A DNA stretch of 64,000 nt from positions 62,001-126,000 of the forward strand of contig CALNYX010000017.1 in the NCBI GenBank assembly GCA_942490925.1, read 5' to 3'. The notes beneath the pieces were generated by a model that saw only the letters and a program-made list of their open reading frames with translations, searched no databases and was not told where the DNA came from. A program made the translations under genes and the position numbers. Shown here piece after piece: positions 15,531 through 22,784 of the stretch (position 1 is its first letter; the number at the start of each line of letters is the position of its first letter). The stretch is from CALNYX01 sp942490925 (GTDB taxonomy: Bacteria; Chlamydiota; Chlamydiia; Chlamydiales; JAAKFR01).

Positions 15531-15548
15531 TTTTTCAGAGGTTCCTTT
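15531..15548. repeat. Isolated end of a family 2 MITE-like repeat
   Basis: TTTTTCAGAGGTTCC here equals the terminal repeat of the intact element at 53617-53761. No partner end is seen nearby, so this is a remnant left between the clpC fragment and the biotin operon operator. Confidence 0.45.
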
Positions 15549-15564
15549 AGGGGTGGGCCAGGAA

Positions 15565-15588
15565 TTAACCAACTTCATTGTAGGTTAA
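15565..15588. promoter_or_regulatory. Candidate BirA biotin operator upstream of bioB
   Basis: TTAAC-N14-GTTAA is a perfect dyad with the arm sequence and spacing of BirA-type biotin operators (known consensus TTGTTAAC-N14/15-GTTAACAA). It lies 152 bases before the bioB ATG. A separate hairpin, TAAACTA-TTATT-TAGTTTA, follows in the leader. Repression would need a BirA with a DNA-binding domain, which is not in this window. Confidence 0.5.
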
Positions 15589-15740
15589 ACCAGAGATTTA
15601 TTCTTTCTTGCTTACTGAGTATTGGTGTTAAAAATAAACTATTATTTAGTTTAATAGTGAGGTTTGATTCTGTTTTTTCAGTTCTAAATGAACGATTCTT
15701 CCTCTAAGCTTCTATTTTTTTAGAAAAACAAAGGAAGCAA

Positions 15741-16706
15741 ATGACAATTCGACATGACTGGATGCTAGAAGAGCTTCAGGAAATCTATAATCAATCACTT
15801 ATGATGTTAGTTTCTCAGGCGCATAGGGTGCACAAGCAGTGGCACACAGTTGGTGAAATTCAGGTATGCAGTTTGATTTCTGTAAAGACAGGAGGGTGTC
15901 CTGAAGACTGCAAGTACTGCACACAATCAGCGCGTTATCAAACATCTGTACCAGCCCAACCGATGATGGAATATGAGTCTGTCATATCACAAGCAAAAGA
16001 GGCAGTGAAGCAAGGTGCAACCCGTATTTGTTTAGGCGCAGCATGGAAAGAAGTGCGTGACTCTAAGCAATTTGATCATGTGCTTGAGATGGTAAAAGGG
16101 ATTAATGCGTTAGGAGTAGAGGTCTGTTGTACACTCGGAATGGTAAAAGAACATCAGGCAAAGCGGCTGAAAGAGGCGGGGCTGTATGCCTACAATCATA
16201 ACCTAGATTCATCTGAAGAGTTTTATAGAACGATTATCTCGACTAGAACCTATCAACAAAGATTAGACACTCTAGATGCAGTTGAAAAAGCGGAGTTGAG
16301 TGTTTGCTGTGGTGGCATTATTGGGATGGGGGAAGAACCAGTAGACCGATTAAAATTATTGCAGACACTTGCAAATCGTGATCCCCAGCCAGAGTCTGTA
16401 CCTATCAATCAACTGAGTCAAATTCCCGGAACTCCGCTTGAGGATCAACCTGAACTCGCTGTTTGGGAGATTATCCGTCTTGTGGCATTAGCGCGTATTG
16501 TATTGCCAAAAGCAATGGTCCGCCTATCGTGCGGTCGGATTAAGATGTCCTATTCAGAACAGATGCTTTGTTTTTTGGCAGGTGCTAATTCGATTTTTTC
16601 CGGAGAAAAACTGTTAACAGTTGCGAATACCTCAATTGATCACGATGCAGAGATGTTTCAACTTTTGGGGCTCAAAAAACGGCAAGCTTTTCATGAGACA
16701 GATTAA
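15741..16706 (+). CDS. bioB: Biotin synthase
   Basis: Radical-SAM enzyme that inserts sulfur into dethiobiotin. The [4Fe-4S] motif is C53-x3-C57-x2-C60 in G-G-C-P-E-D-C-K-Y-C. Y-N-H-N-L-D-S-S and the late R-L-S-C-G-R motif are further BioB marks. A-A-G-G-A precedes the ATG. Length of 321 aa is normal. It is the first gene of a five-gene operon in which every junction overlaps, and it overlaps bioF by 14 bases. Confidence 0.96.
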   Translation: MTIRHDWMLEELQEIYNQSLMMLVSQAHRVHKQWHTVGEIQVCSLISVKTGGCPEDCKYCTQSARYQTSVPAQPMMEYESVISQAKEAVKQGATRICLGAAWKEVRDSKQFDHVLEMVKGINALGVEVCCTLGMVKEHQAKRLKEAGLYAYNHNLDSSEEFYRTIISTRTYQQRLDTLDAVEKAELSVCCGGIIGMGEEPVDRLKLLQTLANRDPQPESVPINQLSQIPGTPLEDQPELAVWEIIRLVALARIVLPKAMVRLSCGRIKMSYSEQMLCFLAGANSIFSGEKLLTVANTSIDHDAEMFQLLGLKKRQAFHETD

Positions 16707-17754
16707 GGAAAGATTACAGAAACGCGAGCTGCATGGAAATTTGCGAACACTACCTATAACACGATGTGGGGTCGATTTTGCATCGAATGATTATCTTGGG
16801 TTGGCAAGTTCTATGCATTTTTCAGAAATGGTGATAGAAGAGCTGCAATTTGGCCAAGCAGGGGCAACTGGTTCACGCTTGCTCACTGGGAACTCGGAGT
16901 ATACCCAGCGACTAGAAGAACAAATAGCCCTATTTCATGGGTATGAAGCAGCGCTTCTTTTTAACTGTGGCTATATGGCAAATATAGGGCTTCTCTCCGT
17001 GATTGCGGGAGAGGAAGATACGATTCTTTGTGATGCTCATGTGCATGCTTCAACACGTGAGGGGATACGGTTGAGTAGAGCTAAGAGCTTTTCTTTTCGT
17101 CACAATGATCTTGAACATTTGGAAAAACGATTGAAAGGGCATTCTAAAGGAGAGTGTTATGTCTGTATTGAATCGCTCTATTCAACGGATGGTTCGTGCG
17201 CACCACTGGTTGAGATCAGTCGTTTAGCAAAGCGGTATGGGTCATATCTTATTGTAGATGAAGCGCACGCTGTAGGAGTTTACGGGCCGTTAGGACGTGG
17301 GCTTGTTGCTGATTCCAATTTAACTTCTGATGTGGCGGCTCAGGTTGTTACATTTGGAAAAGCGCTTGGAGCTCATGGTGCAGTAGTACTTGGAAGTGAG
17401 ACATTAATTCAAGCGTTGATCAATTTTTCCCCTTCATTTATTTACACAACAGCTCTTCCTTTTCATGTTCTTGCACTGATTAGGCAGAGTTATGCAATCT
17501 TTCCAACGCTTGATTATGAGCGTCATCATTTGTTGCAATTAGCTGGAAAAAAGACACATATCCAATCTGTTAGGATTCCAGGGAATCAAGCTGTCAAAGC
17601 TGCAGCAAAAAAACTGCAAGCCAAGGGCTTTTTGGTTAATCCACTGATGAGCCCGACTGTTAGACGAGGGGAGGAGTGCTTGAAGATCTGCTTACATGCA
17701 TATAATACTGTTGCACAGTGGAATGCTCTTCAAGAGGAGCTTTTAAATGTCTAA
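16693..17754 (+). CDS. bioF: 8-amino-7-oxononanoate synthase
   Basis: PLP enzyme joining pimeloyl-thioester and alanine, the first ring-building step of biotin synthesis. The PLP lysine is K223 in V-T-F-G-K-A-L-G-A-H-G-A; D-E-A-H-A-V-G-V-Y-G and the N-terminal S-N-D-Y-L-G-L are family marks. The start is the ATG at 16693, since the longer frame only extends into bioB. At 353 aa it is slightly shorter than the E. coli enzyme (384). Confidence 0.94.
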   Translation: MRQIKERLQKRELHGNLRTLPITRCGVDFASNDYLGLASSMHFSEMVIEELQFGQAGATGSRLLTGNSEYTQRLEEQIALFHGYEAALLFNCGYMANIGLLSVIAGEEDTILCDAHVHASTREGIRLSRAKSFSFRHNDLEHLEKRLKGHSKGECYVCIESLYSTDGSCAPLVEISRLAKRYGSYLIVDEAHAVGVYGPLGRGLVADSNLTSDVAAQVVTFGKALGAHGAVVLGSETLIQALINFSPSFIYTTALPFHVLALIRQSYAIFPTLDYERHHLLQLAGKKTHIQSVRIPGNQAVKAAAKKLQAKGFLVNPLMSPTVRRGEECLKICLHAYNTVAQWNALQEELLNV

Positions 17755-18349
17755 CCTTCTAGTTGCAGGTATAAGCACAGATGTCGGGAAGACGGTTGTT
17801 TCTGCTATATTAACAACCCTGCTAGATGCCGATTATTGGAAACCGGTTCAATGTGGTCAATTCGATACTCTGGCGATAGAAAAATGGCTCTCAAAGGAGC
17901 GTATTCTTCCTGCAGTATACTCTTTAAGCGCTCCACTCTCTCCTCATCATGCAGCTCGTCTAGAAGGTATAACGATCGATTTGAATACAATTAAACCTCC
18001 TAAGACAAATCGTCTTATGGTGATCGAAGGTGCTGGAGGGATTTTAGTTCCACTTACTCAACATAATCTCACCTTAGATCTATTTGAAACATGGAAGTGT
18101 GAATGGGTAGTGGTTGTTAAACAGCAGCTAGGAGCTATCAATCATACACTTTTGACAATCGAAGTGCTGAAACAACATCACATCCCTATTAAGGGGCTTA
18201 TTTTCAACGGAGAGCGCAATTTTGATAGTGAGTCAGTCATTTTAGAAAAGACGCAAGTGCCTTGTTTAGGGCATCTACTTCCAGAAGAAAAACTCGATCA
18301 ACAAACTATTCAAAGGTATGCAAAAAAATGGCAACCACACTTTCAATGA
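17747..18349 (+). CDS. bioD: Dethiobiotin synthetase
   Basis: Closes the ureido ring of dethiobiotin using ATP and CO2. The P-loop G-I-S-T-D-V-G-K-T lies at residues 8-16. W-K-P-V-Q-C-G and E-G-A-G-G-I-L-V-P-L are substrate-site motifs. It overlaps bioF by 8 bases and bioA by 4 bases (ATGA). The length is 200 aa. Confidence 0.94.
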   Translation: MSNLLVAGISTDVGKTVVSAILTTLLDADYWKPVQCGQFDTLAIEKWLSKERILPAVYSLSAPLSPHHAARLEGITIDLNTIKPPKTNRLMVIEGAGGILVPLTQHNLTLDLFETWKCEWVVVVKQQLGAINHTLLTIEVLKQHHIPIKGLIFNGERNFDSESVILEKTQVPCLGHLLPEEKLDQQTIQRYAKKWQPHFQ

Positions 18350-19575
18350 ATTGGCATCCATTCACGCAGATGCAAACAGCAAAGCCACCGATCTCCATTG
18401 ACAGGGGTAAAGGAGCGTATCTCTATGCTGAAGATGGAAAGAGATACCTGGACGCGATCTCGTCTTGGTGGGTTAACCTCCATGGTCATACACATCCTAA
18501 AATTGTCGCAAAACTGCAGGCCCAAGCCGAGAAACTCGAACATGTTCTTTTTGCTAACTTCACGCATAGACCGGCTCAAGAACTTACAGAGCGCTTATTG
18601 CCACAATTACCTGGAAAGATGACCAAACTCTTTTATTCAGATAATGGTTCTACTTCTGTTGAGGTAGCAATAAAAATGGCTCTACAATACTGGTACAATC
18701 AAAATGTTCCTAAGCACCAAATTGTTGCATTTAAAAATGGGTATCATGGTGATACATTTGGAGCGATGTCAGTTACGGCAAGAAGCGAATTTAACCGCCC
18801 TTTTTGGAATCATCTTTTTGATGTACAGTTTATCGATGCTCCCGTTCGTGGACGGGAAAAACAGTCTCTTGAGCAATTGCAGGTCATTGTGCAGCAAAAA
18901 GATGTTGCATGTTTTATTTTTGAGCCGTTGATTCAGGGAGTAGGTGGGATGAGACTACACTCTCCTGAAGCCCTCAGTGCCTTAGTTGGCTGTTGTAAAC
19001 AGCACAATGTACTTACAATCGCAGACGAAGTGATGACTGGTTTTGGACGGACTCGAACGCTTTTTGCGTGTGAACAACTTACAGAAAAGCCAGACCTGAT
19101 TTGTCTATCAAAGGGGATTACAGGAGGATTTCTTCCTTTAGGAGCAACTGCTTGCACAGAAAAAATTTATGAAGCCTTTCTTTCAGATCGTTTAGAACAC
19201 GCCTTTTTGCATGGGCATTCATATACAGCTAATCCCTTGGCTTGTAGTTGTGCGCTTGCAAGTTTGGAGCTGTTACTTGATGAGCAGTGCTTTGCTCAAA
19301 GGCGGATGATCGAAAACGCCCACCAAGCATTTTGTCAAAAATGGGCAGGGAAACTCAATAGGTGTGAATCTCATGGGACGATCTTAGTACTTGAATATCC
19401 CGCGGAGGATAAGACCTATTTTTCCTCACTGCGAGACAAACTGTACGCCTTTTTTCTTAGCCGCGGTATTTTGCTTCGCCCTCTTGGTAATGTTCTCTAT
19501 GTCATGCCTCCTTATTGTATTAAACTCAGTGAATTAGAATGGATTTATGAAACCCTTGAGGAAACATTATGTTAA
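18346..19575 (+). CDS. bioA: Adenosylmethionine-8-amino-7-oxononanoate aminotransferase
   Basis: PLP aminotransferase that uses S-adenosylmethionine as amino donor to make diaminopelargonate. PLP lysine K256 lies in L-S-K-G-I-T-G-G-F; D-E-V-M-T-G-F-G-R-T and W-H-P-F-T-Q-M are BioA marks. I place the start at 18346 (M-N-W-H-P-F), whose ATG overlaps the bioD stop as ATGA; an in-frame ATG at 18328 is the alternative. Length is 409 aa. Confidence 0.94.
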   Translation: MNWHPFTQMQTAKPPISIDRGKGAYLYAEDGKRYLDAISSWWVNLHGHTHPKIVAKLQAQAEKLEHVLFANFTHRPAQELTERLLPQLPGKMTKLFYSDNGSTSVEVAIKMALQYWYNQNVPKHQIVAFKNGYHGDTFGAMSVTARSEFNRPFWNHLFDVQFIDAPVRGREKQSLEQLQVIVQQKDVACFIFEPLIQGVGGMRLHSPEALSALVGCCKQHNVLTIADEVMTGFGRTRTLFACEQLTEKPDLICLSKGITGGFLPLGATACTEKIYEAFLSDRLEHAFLHGHSYTANPLACSCALASLELLLDEQCFAQRRMIENAHQAFCQKWAGKLNRCESHGTILVLEYPAEDKTYFSSLRDKLYAFFLSRGILLRPLGNVLYVMPPYCIKLSELEWIYETLEETLC

Positions 19576-20174
19576 AGCAACTTTTAAAGAATATTGTAGC
19601 AAGCCATACACAACATGCCAAATGGCTCAATACGCTATCCTATTTGGAAAATTGTGGAGCAAGGAAAATCGCAGCTTGCGAACATCCCACACTCGTTAAA
19701 GAGGAGATGCTCAAGCATGCAGCTGAAGAGTTTCGGCATGCACACCATTTAAAGCGGCAGATTGAGAAAATTTCAAATCCTCTTGAGACGTATGGTCTGA
19801 AGCAGATTTTAGGCGGCATGGCAACATGGCACTACTTACACGCGTTGGATCTGAAAACGTCACGCTACTTAAAAAAGCATCAATTAGGGCGAGAGGTCGC
19901 TTATTTATTGGTCACCTATGCAATTGAGCTACGTGCCGAGGAGCTATACCCTATTTATCACGAGGTTCTGCGTGAAGCAGGGTCACGTGTTGCTGTAAAA
20001 TCCATTCTCCTAGAAGAGAAGGAACATCTTGAGGAAATGCGCGAGGGGTTGTCAGAAGTTCCATCAGGCTTTGAGCACGCAAAACAGATCTGTCAATTCG
20101 AAAACAGACTTTATAACAAGTGGTTAGAGCAGCTAGAGCAATCCATTCCAATTGCTATCACAGCTTCGATTTAG
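19569..20174 (+). CDS. Ferritin-like di-metal protein in the biotin operon
   Basis: A 201-aa, all-helical-looking protein whose ATG overlaps the bioA stop by 7 bases, so it belongs to the operon. It has two E-x2-H motifs (E54-F-R-H57 and E150-K-E-H153) plus glutamates E120 and E124 on a further helix, the ligand pattern of ferritin-like di-iron or di-manganese proteins. No bioC, bioH, bioI or bioW gene is visible in the operon. A role in making or releasing the pimeloyl precursor, or in protecting BioB, is inference. I do not recognise a named family. Its stop codon lies inside a clpC 3'-end copy. Confidence 0.65.
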   Translation: MLKQLLKNIVASHTQHAKWLNTLSYLENCGARKIAACEHPTLVKEEMLKHAAEEFRHAHHLKRQIEKISNPLETYGLKQILGGMATWHYLHALDLKTSRYLKKHQLGREVAYLLVTYAIELRAEELYPIYHEVLREAGSRVAVKSILLEEKEHLEEMREGLSEVPSGFEHAKQICQFENRLYNKWLEQLEQSIPIAITASI

Positions 20175-20252
20175 CCTTTAGTGACGACGTGGTCAACTTT
20201 GATTTCTTCAAACTCCAACTCACCATCTTTGATTTTGATGAGGTAGTCCGGG
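20171..20252 (-). pseudogene. Degenerate copy of the clpC 3' end (second of two)
   Basis: The first 29 bases, starting TTAGCCTTTAGTGACGACGT, are identical to the last bases of intact clpC (22785 onward). After a 12-base deletion the match resumes through CTCACCATCTTTGATTTTGA. The minus strand encodes [17 protein letters not shown] and then [12 protein letters not shown]. It begins exactly where the biotin operon ends, so it marks a recombination junction. Confidence 0.8.
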
Positions 20253-20330
20253 TCTCGGGTTTGCAACATAGTCCAGAAATTCTTAGACAGGAGATATTCA
20301 ATTAATATTAGAAGAGTAGAATTATCTCCA

Positions 20331-20460
20331 GGGAATTTGCATGAAAAATTTTGAATTCTTTTGACAAGAAATTTGTTATAACTGTGTGCTTTGCAGGGAA
20401 TTTGCATGAAAAATCGTTGCTTTATCACAAGAAATTTGTTATAATTTTGTGCAATGACAT
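20331..20460. repeat. Tandem duplication of the IS left end (2 x 65 bp)
   Basis: Two adjacent 65-base units (20331-20395 and 20396-20460) each begin GGGAATTTGCATGAAAAAT and each contain ACAAGAAATTTGTTATAA. They differ at several positions, so the duplication is not recent. The first copies the terminal inverted repeat of the ISAs1 remnant. Confidence 0.7.
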
Positions 20461-20771
20461 CATGTCAGCCTACTTATGGGCGCAACATCGCAAAGAGTGG
20501 TTTGTTTCGATGAGCCTTTGCTTGAATGGCTTACCTTCATATGACACGCTTAACCGTGTGTTTCGTTTTCTGAACCACAAAGCATTTAACAGTTGTTTTA
20601 TGGAATGGCTTGAGAATGCGATTCTACTCGAGGGATGTGTTGGGATAAAAAAAGAAATCAGCACTGAATTTACTAAAAGCAGACACCTCGCTCAAAGCTG
20701 GAATTGAAAACAAAAGGAAAATAGCGGGATGGAACCCTGACTATCTACTCAAAATATTAGGAGTCAAATGA
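20459..20771 (+). pseudogene. ISAs1 transposase remnant
   Basis: The first part reads W-F-V-S-M-S-L-C-L-N-G-L-P-S-Y-D-T-L-N-R, the conserved N-terminal block of ISAs1/H-repeat transposases. After about residue 60 the frame shifts, and the end reads A-L-N-L-L-K-A-D-T-S-L-K-A-G and then A-G-W-N-P-D-Y-L-L-K-I-L-G-V-K-stop, the family C-terminus. The catalytic centre between them is deleted, as is the extreme N-terminus. Confidence 0.75.
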
Positions 20772-21373
20772 ATTTTCATGTAAATCCCCTGGAATTATCT
20801 CTTTTTGGAGGTTTTAAATGCGGAAGAGTTGGTTGCTTGTCTCATTGTATTTCTAAGGAAGTTGTATCTACAGTTATCACGCTGTTGGCCATTTCAGTGC
20901 TTAGTTTAGGTGCAGCAAACTTGGCGGGTTCTCTGAATATTATGAGTAGAGGAGGAGCCATTTGTGCAACGGTGATAGGGGGCGTTGGTGCATTTTTGAG
21001 TCCCTGTTTTTTGATTTGTTCGGATTTGTGTGTAACCATCTTGAAAAGTCATATTTTTCCATCAGAAGTTCCTTTTCAAGGGGGGGTATGGAGGATAACA
21101 GAAAAGACGTCGTTTTCAGTTGAGAAAGATGGTGTTGATCAAGTGCGGTTTTTAGTTCAGGGTATTGAGTATAAAAAAGATGGTAGTGTAACTAAGGAAA
21201 ATAAAGTTTTTGTTGTTTCGACAAAATATGAAGAATCTGGTTTGTGCTACTCTGGCTGCACTAAACATGGTCGTCATAAATTTTATGTAAACGGAGAGCT
21301 AGGTGCCTCTCGTTTTAGAGCAAGAAGCGCTGCTATTTACTGTCTGGAGCAAGAAGCGCGTTTAAATAGTTAA
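20768..21373 (+). CDS. Putative Inc-like membrane protein with IS-derived start
   Basis: A 201-aa protein with a two-lobed hydrophobic region (about residues 33-55 and 60-92), followed by a soluble domain with K-D-G-V-D-Q-V-R-F and a final R-F-R-A-R-S-A-A-I-Y-C-L-E. A bilobed hydrophobic domain is typical of chlamydial inclusion-membrane (Inc) proteins, so a host-facing role is possible but unproven. The ribosome-binding site AGGAG, the ATG (overlapping the transposase stop as ATGA) and about the first nine codons lie inside the IS right end, so the N-terminus is probably recruited. Confidence 0.6.
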   Translation: MNFHVNPLELSLFGGFKCGRVGCLSHCISKEVVSTVITLLAISVLSLGAANLAGSLNIMSRGGAICATVIGGVGAFLSPCFLICSDLCVTILKSHIFPSEVPFQGGVWRITEKTSFSVEKDGVDQVRFLVQGIEYKKDGSVTKENKVFVVSTKYEESGLCYSGCTKHGRHKFYVNGELGASRFRARSAAIYCLEQEARLNS

Positions 21374-21383
21374 GACATTTATT

Positions 21384-21959
21384 TTATGTTGCGCAGCAGA
21401 GCAGGTGTAGCCAATTTCGAGCGATGTCAGGTGAACTAACCACTTCGGTTTTCCAGGTCTCAAGAATTTCAAAGTGACTAAAATAAGTTTCGATTTTTTT
21501 TTCATCCATATCGAAAAAATATCGGTTTTCAATTTTTCTAGCTCTGGAACCATATTTAAATGAGGCGTAGAAAATGCCCCGAGGTTTAAGTGCACGGTGC
21601 ATTTTTTGTAGGACAGAAAAGAGCTCTTCATAAGGAACATGTAATAGCGAAGCGCAAGCCCAAATCCCATCAAACTCCTCTGAAAAATCAAGCGCTTGAA
21701 AATGGAGGTGGAGCACTTTTTTTTGTGTCTCTTTCGAAGCAATTTTTACCATCTCTTTTGAGGCATCAAATGCAGTCACGTTATGTCCGATGTTTGCAAA
21801 GTATTTTGCATCACGCCCCGAGCCACAGCCTGCATCTAAAATATGTGACTGGGCAGGGAGGCGGTCTAAAAATTTATTGCGACTAAGGGAAACATCAGCA
21901 TGAATTGTACGCTGATAAAAGTGCTCAGCCATCTCATCATAGTAAGGGATAGAAGTCAT
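21384..21959 (-). CDS. SAM-dependent methyltransferase (class I)
   Basis: Motif I is I-L-D-A-G-C-G-S-G-R-D (about residues 40-50), followed by A-F-D-A-S at the end of strand 2, then D-G-I-W-A-C-A-S-L-L-H-V-P and L-K-P-R-G-I-F-Y. This is the methyltransferase-11/TehB-like layout for small molecules. The 191-aa length is complete. Substrate unknown. It is convergent with the Inc-like gene (10 bases apart) and lies within the block bounded by clpC copies. Confidence 0.82.
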   Translation of the reverse strand: MTSIPYYDEMAEHFYQRTIHADVSLSRNKFLDRLPAQSHILDAGCGSGRDAKYFANIGHNVTAFDASKEMVKIASKETQKKVLHLHFQALDFSEEFDGIWACASLLHVPYEELFSVLQKMHRALKPRGIFYASFKYGSRARKIENRYFFDMDEKKIETYFSHFEILETWKTEVVSSPDIARNWLHLLCCAT

Positions 21960-22105
21960 AGTGGTAGGCTAACAGAAACTTTAATTTATGTCTTTTGTCC
22001 ATTGGCTTGACTCCATGCCGTCTAGTGGATGAATCTATTCAATTAGCTTTACAATTTCCGTATGGATATGAGTTTTCATTTTTATGTTCCTAATACTATA
22101 AGAAT

Positions 22106-22486
22106 TTAGACCTGAGACTGTTGGAAAAAAGCGCTTAACATGTCCTTATTTGCCTTGCCATTTGCAGTAAGAAGAACAAGTTGTTTCAACTCCTCCCCAT
22201 GGAAGTCCAAAGCAACCAAGTTGTTTTCTAAAAAGACGAGGGCAGATGCTGTGGCTGTTCTCTTATTCCCATCTAAAAATGGGTGATTATTACAGATGTG
22301 AAAGAGATAAGCAGCAGCTTGATTAAATAGGGTCGGATGTAGAAATTTCTTCGATATTTTTGCTTTTGGAATTTCAACAGCAGATGCTAATAGACCTAAA
22401 TCGCGTAACCCGAATAAACCCCCATAAGAGTCTATAAGTGAGTCATGTATTTCTAGAATTTCTTGGATATCTAAAAAACGTGTCAT
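22106..22486 (-). CDS. doc: Doc-type Fic-fold toxin
   Basis: Death-on-curing toxin, which in known cases phosphorylates EF-Tu and stops translation. The Fic-fold motif is H68-P-F-L-D72-G-N-K75-R-T-A; lysine K75 replaces the glycine of AMP-transferring Fic proteins, which is diagnostic of Doc. The 126-aa length fits. The ATG overlaps the antitoxin gene by 4 bases. Confidence 0.88.
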   Translation of the reverse strand: MTRFLDIQEILEIHDSLIDSYGGLFGLRDLGLLASAVEIPKAKISKKFLHPTLFNQAAAYLFHICNNHPFLDGNKRTATASALVFLENNLVALDFHGEELKQLVLLTANGKANKDMLSAFFQQSQV

Positions 22487-22713
22487 AAATCAGCAAGATC
22501 TTGAAACAGCTTTGCATGTTTCTGCAAAATTTTAGACACATTTTTTTTGTGAGCGTCTTTGTCAATAGGTTGCACAGATTGAATAATGATCCCACCATTA
22601 GGATCAATATTGATCGCAAACATGGTATTTTCATCAAGTCCAGCCGCTTGCAGTATTGTCTTGTCGATTACAAGCGCTTTACTGTTACCAAGCTGTGTGA
22701 GTCGTTTTAGCAT
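22483..22713 (-). CDS. AbrB/MazE-type antitoxin of the Doc pair
   Basis: A 76-aa protein with the swapped-hairpin AbrB opening (L-K-R-L-T-Q-L-G-N-S-K-A-L-V-I-D-K), A-A-G-L-D-E-N-T and I-I-I-Q-S-V. Its C-terminal helical tail would wrap the toxin. It is upstream of and overlaps doc, the usual order. Many doc partners are Phd-type, so an AbrB-type partner is a variant arrangement. Confidence 0.82.
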   Translation of the reverse strand: MLKRLTQLGNSKALVIDKTILQAAGLDENTMFAINIDPNGGIIIQSVQPIDKDAHKKNVSKILQKHAKLFQDLADL

Positions 22714-22726
22714 AGGTTACTCTCCC

Positions 22727-22745
22727 GTTATTACAATGTTATAAC
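22727..22745. promoter_or_regulatory. Candidate toxin-antitoxin operator
   Basis: GTTATTACAATGTTATAAC is an imperfect dyad (GTTAT...ATAAC) 14 bases upstream of the antitoxin ATG, in the 71-base gap to clpC. AbrB-type antitoxins commonly repress their own promoter at such sites. Confidence 0.4.
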
Positions 22746-22784
22746 AACCGTGAATTAAGAGCAACTCTGTAGGCTCGTCGATTC

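Larger units (their letters stand above)
20329..20794. mobile_element. Internally deleted ISAs1-family insertion sequence
   Basis: The ends are imperfect inverted repeats: CCAGGGAATTTGCATGAAAA on the left (from 20329) and, on the other strand, CCAGGGGATTTACATGAAAA at the right (to about 20793). Between them are two pieces of a transposase in different frames, so the element is about 465 bp instead of over 1 kb and cannot move by itself. It lies in the gene-free stretch 20175-20767 beside a clpC fragment. Confidence 0.7.

Noticed and set aside
15522..15707. ORF of 61 codons upstream of bioB
   Set aside because: It spans the MITE end and the BirA-like operator, and has no ribosome-binding site.
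20171..20428. Minus-strand ORF of 85 codons as a separate gene
   Set aside because: Its C-terminal third is the clpC tail copy and the rest is antisense to IS end repeats; it is a chance fusion of remnants.
21960..22105. Possible small RNA or gene between the methyltransferase and doc
   Set aside because: The 146 bases show no ORF with a start signal, no stable hairpin and no promoter pair.
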